The notes beneath the pieces are model-generated. The model worked only from the letters and a program-made list of their open reading frames with translations, was not told the DNA's origin and did no database searches. Of a DNA stretch of 64,000 bases, positions 8,161-17,026 are shown piece by piece. The DNA is from Candidatus Formimonas warabiya (GTDB taxonomy: Bacteria; Bacillota; Dehalobacteriia; Dehalobacteriales; Dehalobacteriaceae): the NCBI RefSeq assembly GCF_002777255.1, contig NZ_CP017634.1:536903-600902 (forward strand), in the 5' to 3' direction. The position numbers and the translations under genes are program-made. Each line of letters begins with the position of its first letter. Within the stretch, counting starts at the first letter, position 1.

Positions 8161-10113
8161 ATGATTAATAATGAAAATGTATTGGCTCTGCCATTACGTA
8201 TAGGCAATATCACCACAAAAAACAGGATCTGGTTATCTCCTATGGAAAGCAACACTTGTTCCATTAACGGAGAAGTAACTGATGTTTTGATTGCTCACTA
8301 TGAAGCTCGTGCCAAAGGTGGCGCAGGACTGATTGTTCAAGAATTTACTGCCGTGGACGGCAATCATACTATGAGACCGGTGCAAGTACGTATAGATCAT
8401 GATAAATACAAGGTCGGGCTGAGCCGATTGGTAAATGCAGTCCATTCTTACGCTACCCCGATTATTTGTCAATTACATCATGCCGGTATGTTTTCAGAGG
8501 ATCCAGTGTCACCTTCAGGTGTAGCTTGTTACGAGTTAGGAAAAGGACACTACATTCAACCACGAGTTCTTTCTGTAAAAGAAATAGAAAAAATAAGGGA
8601 TAAATTCATTGCTGCAGCCGTAAGGGCAATGGGAATAGGGTATGATGGGGTCGAATTGCATGGTGCCACGTCTTATCTGCTTGCCCAATTTTTCTCGGGA
8701 TATAACAATAAGCGTACCGACAAGTACGGCGGCAGTATAGAAGGACGTATGTTGTTAGCCCAGGAGATTGTCAGGGGAATTCGTCAAAAATGCGGACCCG
8801 ATTATGTTTTAGGTTACACCATGGTTGATAAAGATTGGCTTCCAGGGGGTGTAGACCGGGACGAAGCTATTGTCTTTGCCAAGACCTTGGAAAATGAGGG
8901 CCTTACTTATATTGATTTTCAAACCGATGGGACGTATGAAACTTTTCATCTGGAACAATGCGCTGCGGGAGCTCGCCGTCAACCCCGGGGGACTTTTAAT
9001 ACAACAAGGTTTTATAAACAGAATCTTAGGATTCCTATAACATGTCGTTGTGCCGGGGAGTATAACCCTGTTGTATGGAACGATGCCGTTAAAAACGGAT
9101 ATGTTGATGCGGTAAGAGCTGCTAAACCTCACTTGGCCGAACCTCAATTAGCTCAAAAAATATTAAGCGGCAATATTGAGGATGTCCGCCCATGTATCCG
9201 TTGCTTGAATTGCTTGGATAGTGCTGTTGTTAAGCACATGTCTTTAAATTGTTCGGTTAACAGCGGCTGTGCTCATGGAGAAAAGCCGATTGAGCCAGCC
9301 TATGTTAGAAAAAAAGTCGTGGTTATCGGAGGCGGCCCAGCCGGCCTGGAAGCAGCACGTGTTACAGCGTTAAGAGGGCATACAGTGACCCTTTTAGAAA
9401 AGCAGGATCATCTTGGGGGCAATCTTTACGTAGCCTCACTGCCGATTGGAAAAGAAGACTTCAACCTTTTTACCCTCTGGTGCGAGAGACAGTGCAACAA
9501 GCTTGGGGTTGATATACGTTTAAACACAGAGGCTACTCTTGAGACTGTTAGAGAACTTAATCCTGATGCGGTAATTGTGGCAACTGGTGCAAAACCGATA
9601 ATTCTACCGATAGAAGGTATCAATGAACGGCATGTTCTTTTAGCGGAAGCTGTCCTGCAGGGAAAAGCTAAAGTGGGAAAACGGGTAGTAGTAGTCGGGG
9701 GCGGTGAAGTTGGAGTAGAAACCGCTGACATGATTCTTTATAAAGACATTGCCCAAGAAGTTACCATTGTGGAAATGCTGTCTGGAGTTGGCCAGGACAT
9801 GGCCGGGATGGATAAAGCCTCCCTCTTTGGCAATCAATTTCCCAAGTATATTCCCAATAGGTTAAAAATAGCCTGTAATACAAGAGTTGAAGCGATAACA
9901 AAAAATGGCATTTTAGTAAGCGATAGAAATTGGCACAGATACGAGATTGAAGCGGATACTGTAATAATGGCTGCTGGATATGTTTCTAACAGAAATCTCT
10001 TTGATTCTCTAAACGGAATAGTTCGGGAACTGTATATGGTAGGGGATGCTGTGCGCCCGCGCAAAATAGTTAATGCTATTCATGAGGCTAATAACTTTGG
10101 GCGGAGTATTTGA
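8161..10113 (+). CDS. OYE-type NADH:flavin oxidoreductase / enoate-reductase-like FeS flavoprotein
   Basis: A 650-residue protein with an N-terminal FMN-binding OYE barrel (about 1-340; HGATSYLLAQFFS and NKRTDKYGGS are family landmarks), a [4Fe-4S] cluster motif with Cys345, Cys348, Cys351 and Cys364, and a C-terminal FAD/NAD module (VVIGGGPAGLEAARV near 390, VVVVGGGEVGVETAD near 510). This is the layout of 2,4-dienoyl-CoA reductase, trimethylamine dehydrogenase and clostridial 2-enoate reductase. The CIRCLNC spacing resembles the enoate reductases. It probably reduces an activated C=C bond using NADH. Third gene of the sigma-54 operon. Confidence 0.88.
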   Translation: MINNENVLALPLRIGNITTKNRIWLSPMESNTCSINGEVTDVLIAHYEARAKGGAGLIVQEFTAVDGNHTMRPVQVRIDHDKYKVGLSRLVNAVHSYATPIICQLHHAGMFSEDPVSPSGVACYELGKGHYIQPRVLSVKEIEKIRDKFIAAAVRAMGIGYDGVELHGATSYLLAQFFSGYNNKRTDKYGGSIEGRMLLAQEIVRGIRQKCGPDYVLGYTMVDKDWLPGGVDRDEAIVFAKTLENEGLTYIDFQTDGTYETFHLEQCAAGARRQPRGTFNTTRFYKQNLRIPITCRCAGEYNPVVWNDAVKNGYVDAVRAAKPHLAEPQLAQKILSGNIEDVRPCIRCLNCLDSAVVKHMSLNCSVNSGCAHGEKPIEPAYVRKKVVVIGGGPAGLEAARVTALRGHTVTLLEKQDHLGGNLYVASLPIGKEDFNLFTLWCERQCNKLGVDIRLNTEATLETVRELNPDAVIVATGAKPIILPIEGINERHVLLAEAVLQGKAKVGKRVVVVGGGEVGVETADMILYKDIAQEVTIVEMLSGVGQDMAGMDKASLFGNQFPKYIPNRLKIACNTRVEAITKNGILVSDRNWHRYEIEADTVIMAAGYVSNRNLFDSLNGIVRELYMVGDAVRPRKIVNAIHEANNFGRSI

Positions 10114-10155
10114 AATTACTTGACACAATCAAAAATTATACAGGGAGAGAAAATC

Positions 10156-10395
10156 ATGAAAATGTATTCAAAGGAAGGACAGATTCTTGTCGATGTTACA
10201 AAAATGCATCGTGAAGGTAATGATATAGTTATGAAAGCTAAACTGATGAATGCCTACTCAATGAACATCTATTTGAGACCTGAGGAAGTTTGGCGGATGC
10301 TGAAGCTTTTGTCTTGGAGTATCATTTTATATGCCCCGGCTATGCTTATTAAGGGATGGCGCAGAGTAAGGAAAGAAAAGAAAACTGATAAATAA
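10156..10395 (+). CDS. Small membrane protein of the redox operon
   Basis: 79 residues, starting at ATG 10156 after AGGGAGAG. The N-terminal half is soluble (KEGQILVDVTKMHREGNDIV) and one hydrophobic helix (LLSWSIILYAPAMLIKGW) is followed by a basic tail RRVRKEKK. I do not recognise the family. Its position as the last gene of the sigma-54 operon suggests a membrane docking or scaffold role for the preceding flavoenzymes. No terminator is clear after it. Confidence 0.6.
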   Translation: MKMYSKEGQILVDVTKMHREGNDIVMKAKLMNAYSMNIYLRPEEVWRMLKLLSWSIILYAPAMLIKGWRRVRKEKKTDK

Positions 10396-10568
10396 TGCAT
10401 AGGAATTAAAATAAATTATTTGTTGTTGGCTAATACTGACCATTTGTAGGCACATACTCGTTTGCACTAATCTTTTCGGCAATCAGGGAAATCTTATTGA
10501 TCAGGACACAATCTGCTGGCGCTTTGATGCTTTAGCTGCATCTTAGGGAAAATAATAATAATGCATTG

Positions 10569-10585
10569 TGTTTAAACTCCGTTTA
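10569..10585 (+). promoter_or_regulatory. Direct-repeat response-regulator box
   Basis: TGTTTA at 10569 and CGTTTA at 10580 are spaced exactly 11 bp, the period expected for OmpR/PhoB-type dimers. The same box with the same period occurs four times before the efflux operon at 12505, which suggests autoregulation. The rest of 10396-10568 shows nothing. Confidence 0.55.
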
Positions 10586-10625
10586 AAATGATGGTGTATG
10601 ATAAAGGCAGGAGGTGAAGCTTCAA

Positions 10626-11303
10626 ATGAATAAAATTCTAATCGTGGACGATGATGGATATATCCGAGAGCTTGTATGCACCATACTCAAAAATGAAGGA
10701 TTCAGCACCTTTGAAGCATCCAATGGACGTGACGCGCTGCAAAAAATGACGGATGTGAATCCTGAAATCTGTATTATTGACATTATGATGCCCAATATGG
10801 ATGGCTTTGAGCTGTGCCGTCAGCTTCGGCGTTACTATGAGAATATACCTATCTTAATGCTGACGGCAAAAGTTGATATAAGCCAAAAGGTCAAGGGATT
10901 TGAAATGGGAACAGACGACTATTTGACTAAACCCTTTGAGGCGGCAGAGTTAATTGTCCGCGTAAAGGCATTGCTAAAACGGTATAAGATAAGCTCATCG
11001 CAAATTGTTCAGATTGGTACTTTATCAATGGATAGAAGCAGCTATTCCCTTATGGCTGGCGGTGTAAAAATGGATATTCCCATGAAGGAGTACGAGCTGT
11101 TATTCAAACTTGCCAGTTATCCGGGCAAAACCCTTTCTCGCAGTCAGCTTATTGAAGATGTTTGGGGGTTTGACTTCGATGGTAATGAGAGGACACTGGA
11201 TGTGCATATTAACCGTTTAAGAGACCGTTTCCCGCCGAAAATGTTTTATTTCAAAATTACCACCATCCGCGGATTAGGTTATAGACTGGAGGCAACTCCA
11301 TGA
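10626..11303 (+). CDS. OmpR/PhoB-family response regulator
   Basis: A 225-residue regulator with a receiver domain (acidic cluster VDDD near residue 7, phospho-acceptor Asp in CIIDIMMPNMDG, switch Thr in MLTAK and Lys in YLTKPF) and a winged-helix DNA-binding domain (about 125-225, LDVHINRLRDRF, TTIRGLGYRLE). ATG 10626 has AGGAGGTGA 8 nt upstream; the GTG at 10614 lies within that site. It overlaps the kinase gene by 4 bp and probably controls the RND efflux operon next door. Confidence 0.92.
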   Translation: MNKILIVDDDGYIRELVCTILKNEGFSTFEASNGRDALQKMTDVNPEICIIDIMMPNMDGFELCRQLRRYYENIPILMLTAKVDISQKVKGFEMGTDDYLTKPFEAAELIVRVKALLKRYKISSSQIVQIGTLSMDRSSYSLMAGGVKMDIPMKEYELLFKLASYPGKTLSRSQLIEDVWGFDFDGNERTLDVHINRLRDRFPPKMFYFKITTIRGLGYRLEATP

Positions 11304-12388
11304 GAAAAGCAAAATGGTATAAAATCGCAGCAATAATAATTTTATTTCTAATATTCATCAGCTGTGCTATTGGTGCAGGTTCTGGCTTGAGTAGGGCGAT
11401 TTTCAGCGCAACAGGGCAGCCGTCCATGCTTGTAGATCTTCTGGTTTCCGGCCTGATTTCGGTGATTCTGATGGCAACGGTTATTTTGCTTGTATTTTTT
11501 CTATATCGGCAAATTGATGGAGGAAAACATAGCGATTCTAGCCGTTCAAAGATGTTCGAAAATATCATTGATGCCATGAGCAGGATTGCTCAAGGAGATT
11601 TTAATGTGTTACTCTCTGTAGATAATGATTACGGCCCATTTACTGAGTTGGTGACAAGCGTAAATAAAATGGCAACGGAGCTGGATTCCATGGAGAAGCT
11701 GCGGCAGGACTTTATTTCAAATGTATCCCACGAATTTCAGTCTCCACTCACCTCTATCAGCGGATATGCCTCTTTGTTAAAGCGGGAGCAATTAAGTCAG
11801 GAGCAGATTACTCACTACGCCACGATTATTGAAGCAGAAAGTAAGAGATTATCAAAATTGAGCGAAAATCTTTTGCGGCTTTCGGCGCTGGAGGCTGATT
11901 GCGCTCCCTTGGAATACAGGCCCGTTCGTCTGGATAAACAGCTTGAAAGCATACTTTTGATGCTGGAACCACAATGGGCCGAAAAGAACATTATGCCTGA
12001 TGTATCTTTACCTATAATCAGGTTGACAGGTAATGAGGATTTGCTAAATCAGGTCTGGATCAACCTAATATACAACGCTATTAAATTCACGCCTGAAAAT
12101 GGATTGATTCGTGTTATGCTTACAAGCAATAAAGACAGTGTAGTATGCACTATTGCCGACAACGGTATTGGCATCTCAACCGAGGATCAGCTTCACATTT
12201 TCGAACGGTTCTACAAGGTGGACAAATCCCGCGATCGTTCCTTAGGAGGAAATGGCTTAGGGCTTTCGCTGGTGAAGAAAATTGTCGAGATGCATGGGGG
12301 GAGTATTACTGTCAGAAGTGAGATAGGAAAAGGTGCTGAGTTTATTGTAACGCTGCCAAACCATGCTTCTGGAAAAAATAATTCGTAA
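11300..12388 (+). CDS. Membrane sensor histidine kinase
   Basis: 362 residues. Two transmembrane helices (about 8-28 and 48-70) enclose a very short extracytoplasmic loop, followed by a HAMP-like linker, the HisKA box FISNVSHEFQSPLTSISGYA with the phospho-histidine, and the HATPase N, G1 and G2 boxes (NLIYNAIKFTPENG, DNGIGIS, GGNGLGLSLVKKI). The small loop suggests intramembrane sensing, as in bacitracin-type sensors. It is translationally coupled to the regulator and followed by a terminator. Confidence 0.92.
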   Translation: MRKAKWYKIAAIIILFLIFISCAIGAGSGLSRAIFSATGQPSMLVDLLVSGLISVILMATVILLVFFLYRQIDGGKHSDSSRSKMFENIIDAMSRIAQGDFNVLLSVDNDYGPFTELVTSVNKMATELDSMEKLRQDFISNVSHEFQSPLTSISGYASLLKREQLSQEQITHYATIIEAESKRLSKLSENLLRLSALEADCAPLEYRPVRLDKQLESILLMLEPQWAEKNIMPDVSLPIIRLTGNEDLLNQVWINLIYNAIKFTPENGLIRVMLTSNKDSVVCTIADNGIGISTEDQLHIFERFYKVDKSRDRSLGGNGLGLSLVKKIVEMHGGSITVRSEIGKGAEFIVTLPNHASGKNNS

Positions 12389-12449
12389 AGCGGAAGCTAT
12401 ATTTTAACTGTTCCTAAGTAAATTTTATCAAAGCCCTATTATACATAAA

Positions 12450-12487
12450 CGTCGCATTGTCATAATGAACTGCGACGCTTTTTTTAT
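12450..12487 (+). terminator. Rho-independent terminator
   Basis: CGTCGCA/TGCGACG stem with a 14-nt loop and a CTTTTTTT tract after the kinase gene. Confidence 0.85.
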
Positions 12488-12504
12488 ACTTTCTATTGCA
12501 ACCC

Positions 12505-12543
12505 CGTTTACATTGCGTTTACATTACGTTTAACTTCTGTTTA
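12505..12543 (+). promoter_or_regulatory. Four 11-bp direct repeats upstream of RND operon
   Basis: YGTTTA hexamers begin at 12505, 12516, 12527 and 12538, an exact 11-bp period (CGTTTACATTG, CGTTTACATTA, CGTTTAACTTC, TGTTTATTTTC). They match the pair at 10569. Two tandem response-regulator dimers could bind here, upstream of a -10-like sequence and the adaptor gene. Confidence 0.65.
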
Positions 12544-12593
12544 TTTTCAAAGCCTATGATTAGGAATATAAAATATAGAGGAGGGGTCGATCA

Positions 12594-13751
12594 ATGATAA
12601 CACGAAAAAAAGTGATTATTTTGATAGTCGTTTTGGTTATTTTGGTTGCCGGTGTTGTAGCAATCGGCAGCAATATGGGGGCATTGGGGACTGAAAAAAA
12701 GAAAGCTGCATCTGAAGCTGTAAATAATACGGTTTATGTTAAGGTTCAGAAGGCAAATTCTATTGAAAAAGCATCAGGAATTGAATTCAAGGCTTCCTTG
12801 GAAGCGTCGGAGGAAGGTATCGTAAGTAGTAAAGTCGGAGGAAAGGTTGTTCAAATTCTGTTTGAAGAAGGTAAGTACGTACATCAGGGAGAGCCTCTAT
12901 TTAAGCTTGATGATACGGAGGCAAGAAATAATCTTAGAGCGGCTAAAAGTCAACTGTCTGCAGCCCAAGCAAGTTTGACAGGTGCTGAAGTGAATTTGGA
13001 ATCGGAACAGAGTAATTTTGATCGGATAAAAGTGCTTTTTGATAATAATGTAATCGCTAAGGTTGAGCTTGAAAACGCAGAAACAGCTTTAAAGGCGGCT
13101 AAAGCAAATTTCGAGGCACAAAAAGCTAGTGTCGTTACATCTCTGGTCAGTGTGGAGAATCTAAGAGATTCCTCAGCTGATAACATTATTACTGCCCCAA
13201 TAAGCGGAATTATGGATGAAAAAAGCGTCAATCTGGGTGAATATGTAAATCCGGGAAGCGTACTGGGGAAAGTTAAGAATATTGTACCTATAAACGCTGT
13301 CATAGAAGTGGAGCAGAGCAACCTGGAATATATTAAACTAGGTCAAAAGGCTCAAGTAATGATTGGAGAAAGCAGCTCAAAGAGATATGAAGGATTTGTA
13401 AAAAGTATCAATGTGTCCGCTGACCCTTCCTCACGGGTTTTCAAATGCAAGATTCAGTTGGATAACAAAGATCAGACACTAAAACCGGGAATTTTTGCCA
13501 AGGCAGAAATATTTAATGACCAAAAAGTTGAACTAGCGGCAGTCCCCATAGCAGCTTTAGCAGGAAATGAAGGCAGCTACTACGTTTACATCAATGACAA
13601 AGGGATTGCACATAAACGCAGTATAACAATTGGTGAAACTGATGGAAATGTTATAGAAATCAAATCCGGTGTACAAAAAGGCGAGAGTGTAATTTGTACC
13701 AATGTGAACACATTGCAGGATGGAGACACCATATCTGTAGTTTCGGAATAG
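12594..13751 (+). CDS. RND efflux periplasmic adaptor (membrane fusion) protein
   Basis: 385 residues with an N-terminal anchor helix (VIILIVVLVILVAGVVAIG), a biotinyl-lipoyl-like hairpin with VGGKVVQILFEEGKYVHQGE, a long alpha-hairpin rich in Ala, Glu and Lys (about 100-190), the second lipoyl half ITAPISGIMDEKSVNLGEYV, and a beta-barrel with VNTLQDGD at the end. It links an inner-membrane RND pump to the envelope. In a monoderm this operates without an outer-membrane channel, though many Peptococcaceae carry such pairs. The pump gene follows after 11 bp. Confidence 0.92.
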   Translation: MITRKKVIILIVVLVILVAGVVAIGSNMGALGTEKKKAASEAVNNTVYVKVQKANSIEKASGIEFKASLEASEEGIVSSKVGGKVVQILFEEGKYVHQGEPLFKLDDTEARNNLRAAKSQLSAAQASLTGAEVNLESEQSNFDRIKVLFDNNVIAKVELENAETALKAAKANFEAQKASVVTSLVSVENLRDSSADNIITAPISGIMDEKSVNLGEYVNPGSVLGKVKNIVPINAVIEVEQSNLEYIKLGQKAQVMIGESSSKRYEGFVKSINVSADPSSRVFKCKIQLDNKDQTLKPGIFAKAEIFNDQKVELAAVPIAALAGNEGSYYVYINDKGIAHKRSITIGETDGNVIEIKSGVQKGESVICTNVNTLQDGDTISVVSE

Positions 13752-13762
13752 GGGGGATAACG

Positions 13763-16700
13763 ATGATTTTAGCTGATGTTAGTATAAAGCGACCTGTTTT
13801 TATTACGGTTATTTTTGTAGTTCTACTTGTAGTAGGTATTCTTTCCTACAATGGACTGACGGTAAATGACATGCCTCAGGCTAATATGCCTTACGCTACT
13901 GTATCTGTTGTGCAAAGGGGAGCACCTCCTGAACAGCTCGAAACTAAGGTGACGAAGATCATAGAGGAAGCAGCAGGACAGATTTCAGGAGTAAAGCATA
14001 TAAGTTCAACCATCTCCGAGGGTGTTTCAAATACCGTGATAGAGTTTTCTATGGATAAATCCGCGGACGTAGCGGTTCAAGAGGTGAGGGATAAAGTTGG
14101 ATCCATCCGGGGGCAGTTGCCTCAAGAGGTTGAGGAGCCGGTTATTGAAAAAATGGATATGAGTGCTGAAGCTATATTTTCCTTGGCAGTATCGGGGAAG
14201 GTAGAAAATAAAGAGTTATCTCAATTGGTCAATGATGTTGTAAAAAGGGGCCTCTATACGGTAAAAGGCGTTGGTGCTGTAAACATACAGGGTAATACGG
14301 AACGTGAAATACATATCAAGCTGGATAAGGAAAAGCTTGCTGCTTTTGGATTAACTACTTCAGAAGTACTAAATAGCCTGCAAAGCGATAATGTTGAGAT
14401 GCAGGGTGGTAAGGTGACTGATGGGAACACAGAAATTTCACTTAGTACAAACAGTAATATAAAGGAAATTGAGGATTTTAATAATATCCTTGTTGCAAAA
14501 CGTGCAGGTTCTGAAATCAGGGTGCATGATGTAGCAGAAGTGACAGATGGTATTAAGGATATGGAATCTCTATGTTTTTATCAAGGGAAGCCTGCAATAG
14601 GTATTGATATCATCAAACAATCAGGTGCCAATACAGTGGGTGTATCGGATGATGTTAAAAAAGAGCTGGCGCGTATTGAAGAATCCTTACCTAAAGAGGT
14701 AAAAGTTGACATTGTTCGTGATAATTCCCAAGCTGTAAAGGATACTGTAAACAACGTTAATAAAACTGTCCTGGAGGGATGTATCCTTGCCATTGTAATT
14801 GTATTTCTATTCTTAAATAAGTGGGAAAGCACCTTGATCAGTGCAGTTTCTCTTCCTACCTCCATCATTACGACTTTTATAGCGATGAGGGTAATGAATT
14901 TTTCCATCAATACCATGTCAATGATGGCGATATCACTTTCGGTTGGACTTCTGATAGATGATGCGATTGTTGTAATAGAAAATATAGAGCGTCATCTGCA
15001 TATGGGTAAGTCTCCATTTCAAGCAGCGAAAGATGCTACTTCTGAAATTGGTCTTGCTGTACTTGCGACAACACTGTCGGTCGTAGCCGTGTTTCTCCCG
15101 GTTGCCCTGGTTAGCGGATTAATCGGGAAAATATTTATTGAGTTTGGACTGACAGTTGTTTTTAGTATGTTGGTGTCTCTGTTCGTTTCCTTTACTCTTG
15201 TACCCATGATGTCATCTAAAATGTTAAAGGCAGGGAATAAAAAGGGGAAAACATTTATTGGAAAATTTTTAAGTTGGTTTAACCAAAGGTTTGATAAACT
15301 TGCCGATGATTATTCACAATTTCTTAAGGTAGTCCTATGCCACAGGCTGATAACACTGATACTGGCTTTCGTTATGTTTGCGGGAAGTGTCGCACTGGTT
15401 CCTTCGCTGGGTTTTACCTTTCTTCCTGCCACCGACTTAGGAGAATTTACCGTTTATGCAGGACTAGACTCAGGTTTATCACTTGAAGCTGCAGGACAAA
15501 AAGCTATGGACCTTGAGAATATAGCCAATAAATATCCTGAAGTACGAAAAATCTTTACTTCAGTAGGAAAAGATAAAGTCTCACTTTTCATAAAGCTATC
15601 TGATAAAAATGAACGAAAAGATAGTGTCAAAGACATCATTGAGAAAATGAGAACAGACTATAAAAAAGTCCCGGGAATAGAGCTTGAAATTATCTCAGCT
15701 TCCTCTGGATCAGGCAACAGTAAGGACGTACTTTTTTATATTAAGGGAGATAATTATGAGCAGATGCAAACTGTTGCACTTCTGGCAAAACGGATAATGA
15801 GCCAGGACCCTAATGCCCGGGATGTGAGCATTAGCTATAAGGTAGGAAAGCCTGAGATAAAGCTGGATGTGGATCGTGATAAGGCAGCAGACCTGGGTGT
15901 CAATACAGCTGCAGCAGGAGAAACCTTAAATACGTTGTTTGACGGTGCAGTAGTGAGCAAGTTTAACGTAGGAAAAGACCGCTATGATGTAAGGGTTTCC
16001 ATGAAGGACGATCAGCGCAAGAACTTAGACAGCCTGAGCGGAATCTATGTGTCAGGTTCAAATGATCGTATGGTTGCACTGAACCAGGCGACCCGAAAGG
16101 TTTTTGCTACCACAGCTTCAACACTTCAAAGGTACGATCGGGCAGGACAAATTGAACTCTCTGCAAATGTTACAGGGATTTCCCCCGACGCCTTTTCGGC
16201 TTCGAATTTGAAAAAGCTCAATACTGAAATTCAGGTGCCAAAGGGTATTTCTATTGTGATGGCTGATAATCCGATGGGAGAAGGCTTTAGCCAGCTAGTG
16301 GTAGCATTGGGAATGGGCATTCTGTTTATATTCCTGGTTATGGCAGCACAGTTTGAAAGCTATATTGATCCGGTAGCCATTATGTTTGCTCTTCCTTTGG
16401 CTATCATAGGAGCAATACTTGGATTGTTTATCACGGGCAGTCAGCTAAGCGTTATGTCGTTGATCGGTGTCATTTTGTTGATGGGCCTTGTTGCGAAGAA
16501 TGCCATTTTGCTTGTTGACTTCGCCAGACAGAAGAGAATAGAAGGAGTAGAGAGGAATACAGCATTGATAGAAGCTGGATTGGTAAGGCTGCGTCCCATA
16601 CTGATGACCTCTTTGGCAATGATTTTCGGAATGGTGCCTTCAGCCTTTGCGAAAGCAACCGGCTCGGAGCAGTATGCACCAATGGCCCATGCAGTTATCG

Positions 16701-16846
16701 GGGGATTAATTACTTCAACGATTCTTACTTTGTTTGTAGTGCCAGTTATTTACACATTGCTGGATGATTTCAAAAAAATATTCAAAAAGAAATCCTCTGC
16801 AATCACTGCTAAAGAATCAGTTGAGAATATTTACAACAAACTATAA
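13763..16846 (+). CDS. RND (AcrB/MexB-type) multidrug efflux transporter
   Basis: 1027 residues with the HAE1/HAE2 RND fold: N-terminal transmembrane helix after VSIKRPVFITVI, two large periplasmic porter loops, and twelve membrane helices. The proton-relay Asp pair lies in SVGLLIDDAIVVIENIERH (helix 4), and PILMTSLAMIFGMVP is the conserved motif after helix 11. ATG 13763 follows GGGGGGATAAC; an upstream in-frame TTG would overlap the adaptor gene and is rejected. It is co-transcribed with the adaptor and controlled by the adjacent two-component system by inference. Confidence 0.94.
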   Translation: MILADVSIKRPVFITVIFVVLLVVGILSYNGLTVNDMPQANMPYATVSVVQRGAPPEQLETKVTKIIEEAAGQISGVKHISSTISEGVSNTVIEFSMDKSADVAVQEVRDKVGSIRGQLPQEVEEPVIEKMDMSAEAIFSLAVSGKVENKELSQLVNDVVKRGLYTVKGVGAVNIQGNTEREIHIKLDKEKLAAFGLTTSEVLNSLQSDNVEMQGGKVTDGNTEISLSTNSNIKEIEDFNNILVAKRAGSEIRVHDVAEVTDGIKDMESLCFYQGKPAIGIDIIKQSGANTVGVSDDVKKELARIEESLPKEVKVDIVRDNSQAVKDTVNNVNKTVLEGCILAIVIVFLFLNKWESTLISAVSLPTSIITTFIAMRVMNFSINTMSMMAISLSVGLLIDDAIVVIENIERHLHMGKSPFQAAKDATSEIGLAVLATTLSVVAVFLPVALVSGLIGKIFIEFGLTVVFSMLVSLFVSFTLVPMMSSKMLKAGNKKGKTFIGKFLSWFNQRFDKLADDYSQFLKVVLCHRLITLILAFVMFAGSVALVPSLGFTFLPATDLGEFTVYAGLDSGLSLEAAGQKAMDLENIANKYPEVRKIFTSVGKDKVSLFIKLSDKNERKDSVKDIIEKMRTDYKKVPGIELEIISASSGSGNSKDVLFYIKGDNYEQMQTVALLAKRIMSQDPNARDVSISYKVGKPEIKLDVDRDKAADLGVNTAAAGETLNTLFDGAVVSKFNVGKDRYDVRVSMKDDQRKNLDSLSGIYVSGSNDRMVALNQATRKVFATTASTLQRYDRAGQIELSANVTGISPDAFSASNLKKLNTEIQVPKGISIVMADNPMGEGFSQLVVALGMGILFIFLVMAAQFESYIDPVAIMFALPLAIIGAILGLFITGSQLSVMSLIGVILLMGLVAKNAILLVDFARQKRIEGVERNTALIEAGLVRLRPILMTSLAMIFGMVPSAFAKATGSEQYAPMAHAVIGGLITSTILTLFVVPVIYTLLDDFKKIFKKKSSAITAKESVENIYNKL

Positions 16847-16851
16847 ATTGT

Positions 16852-16885
16852 TACAGATAACCAAGCTTAAGCTTGGTTATCTGTA
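16852..16885. repeat. 34-bp perfect palindrome
   Basis: TACAGATAACCAAGCTT is followed at once by its exact reverse complement, so the arms are 17 bp with no spacer. It lies 6 bp after the RND stop codon. No U-tract follows, so alone it is not a standard terminator; it may protect the mRNA end or bind a protein. Confidence 0.8.
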
Positions 16886-16928
16886 GAACGACGGGGGAAA
16901 ATACGACGACACCAAAATTTGATAGAGG

Positions 16929-16958
16929 AACCTTGGTAAAAGCCAGGTTTTTTCTGTT
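16929..16958 (+). terminator. Rho-independent terminator of RND operon
   Basis: AACCTTGG-TAAAAG-CCAGGTT hairpin with a one-base bulge and a following TTTTTTCTGTTTT tract. Confidence 0.75.
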
Positions 16959-17026
16959 TTAGTAAATCTTTTTATCAGGAGCTAATTTGGGGTAAATATG
17001 GATAATATTCTTTTCCCTTAACCATT

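Noticed and set aside
10120..10155. Upstream TTG start for the small protein at 10156
   Set aside because: No ribosome site before the TTG; AGGGAGAG is well placed for ATG 10156.
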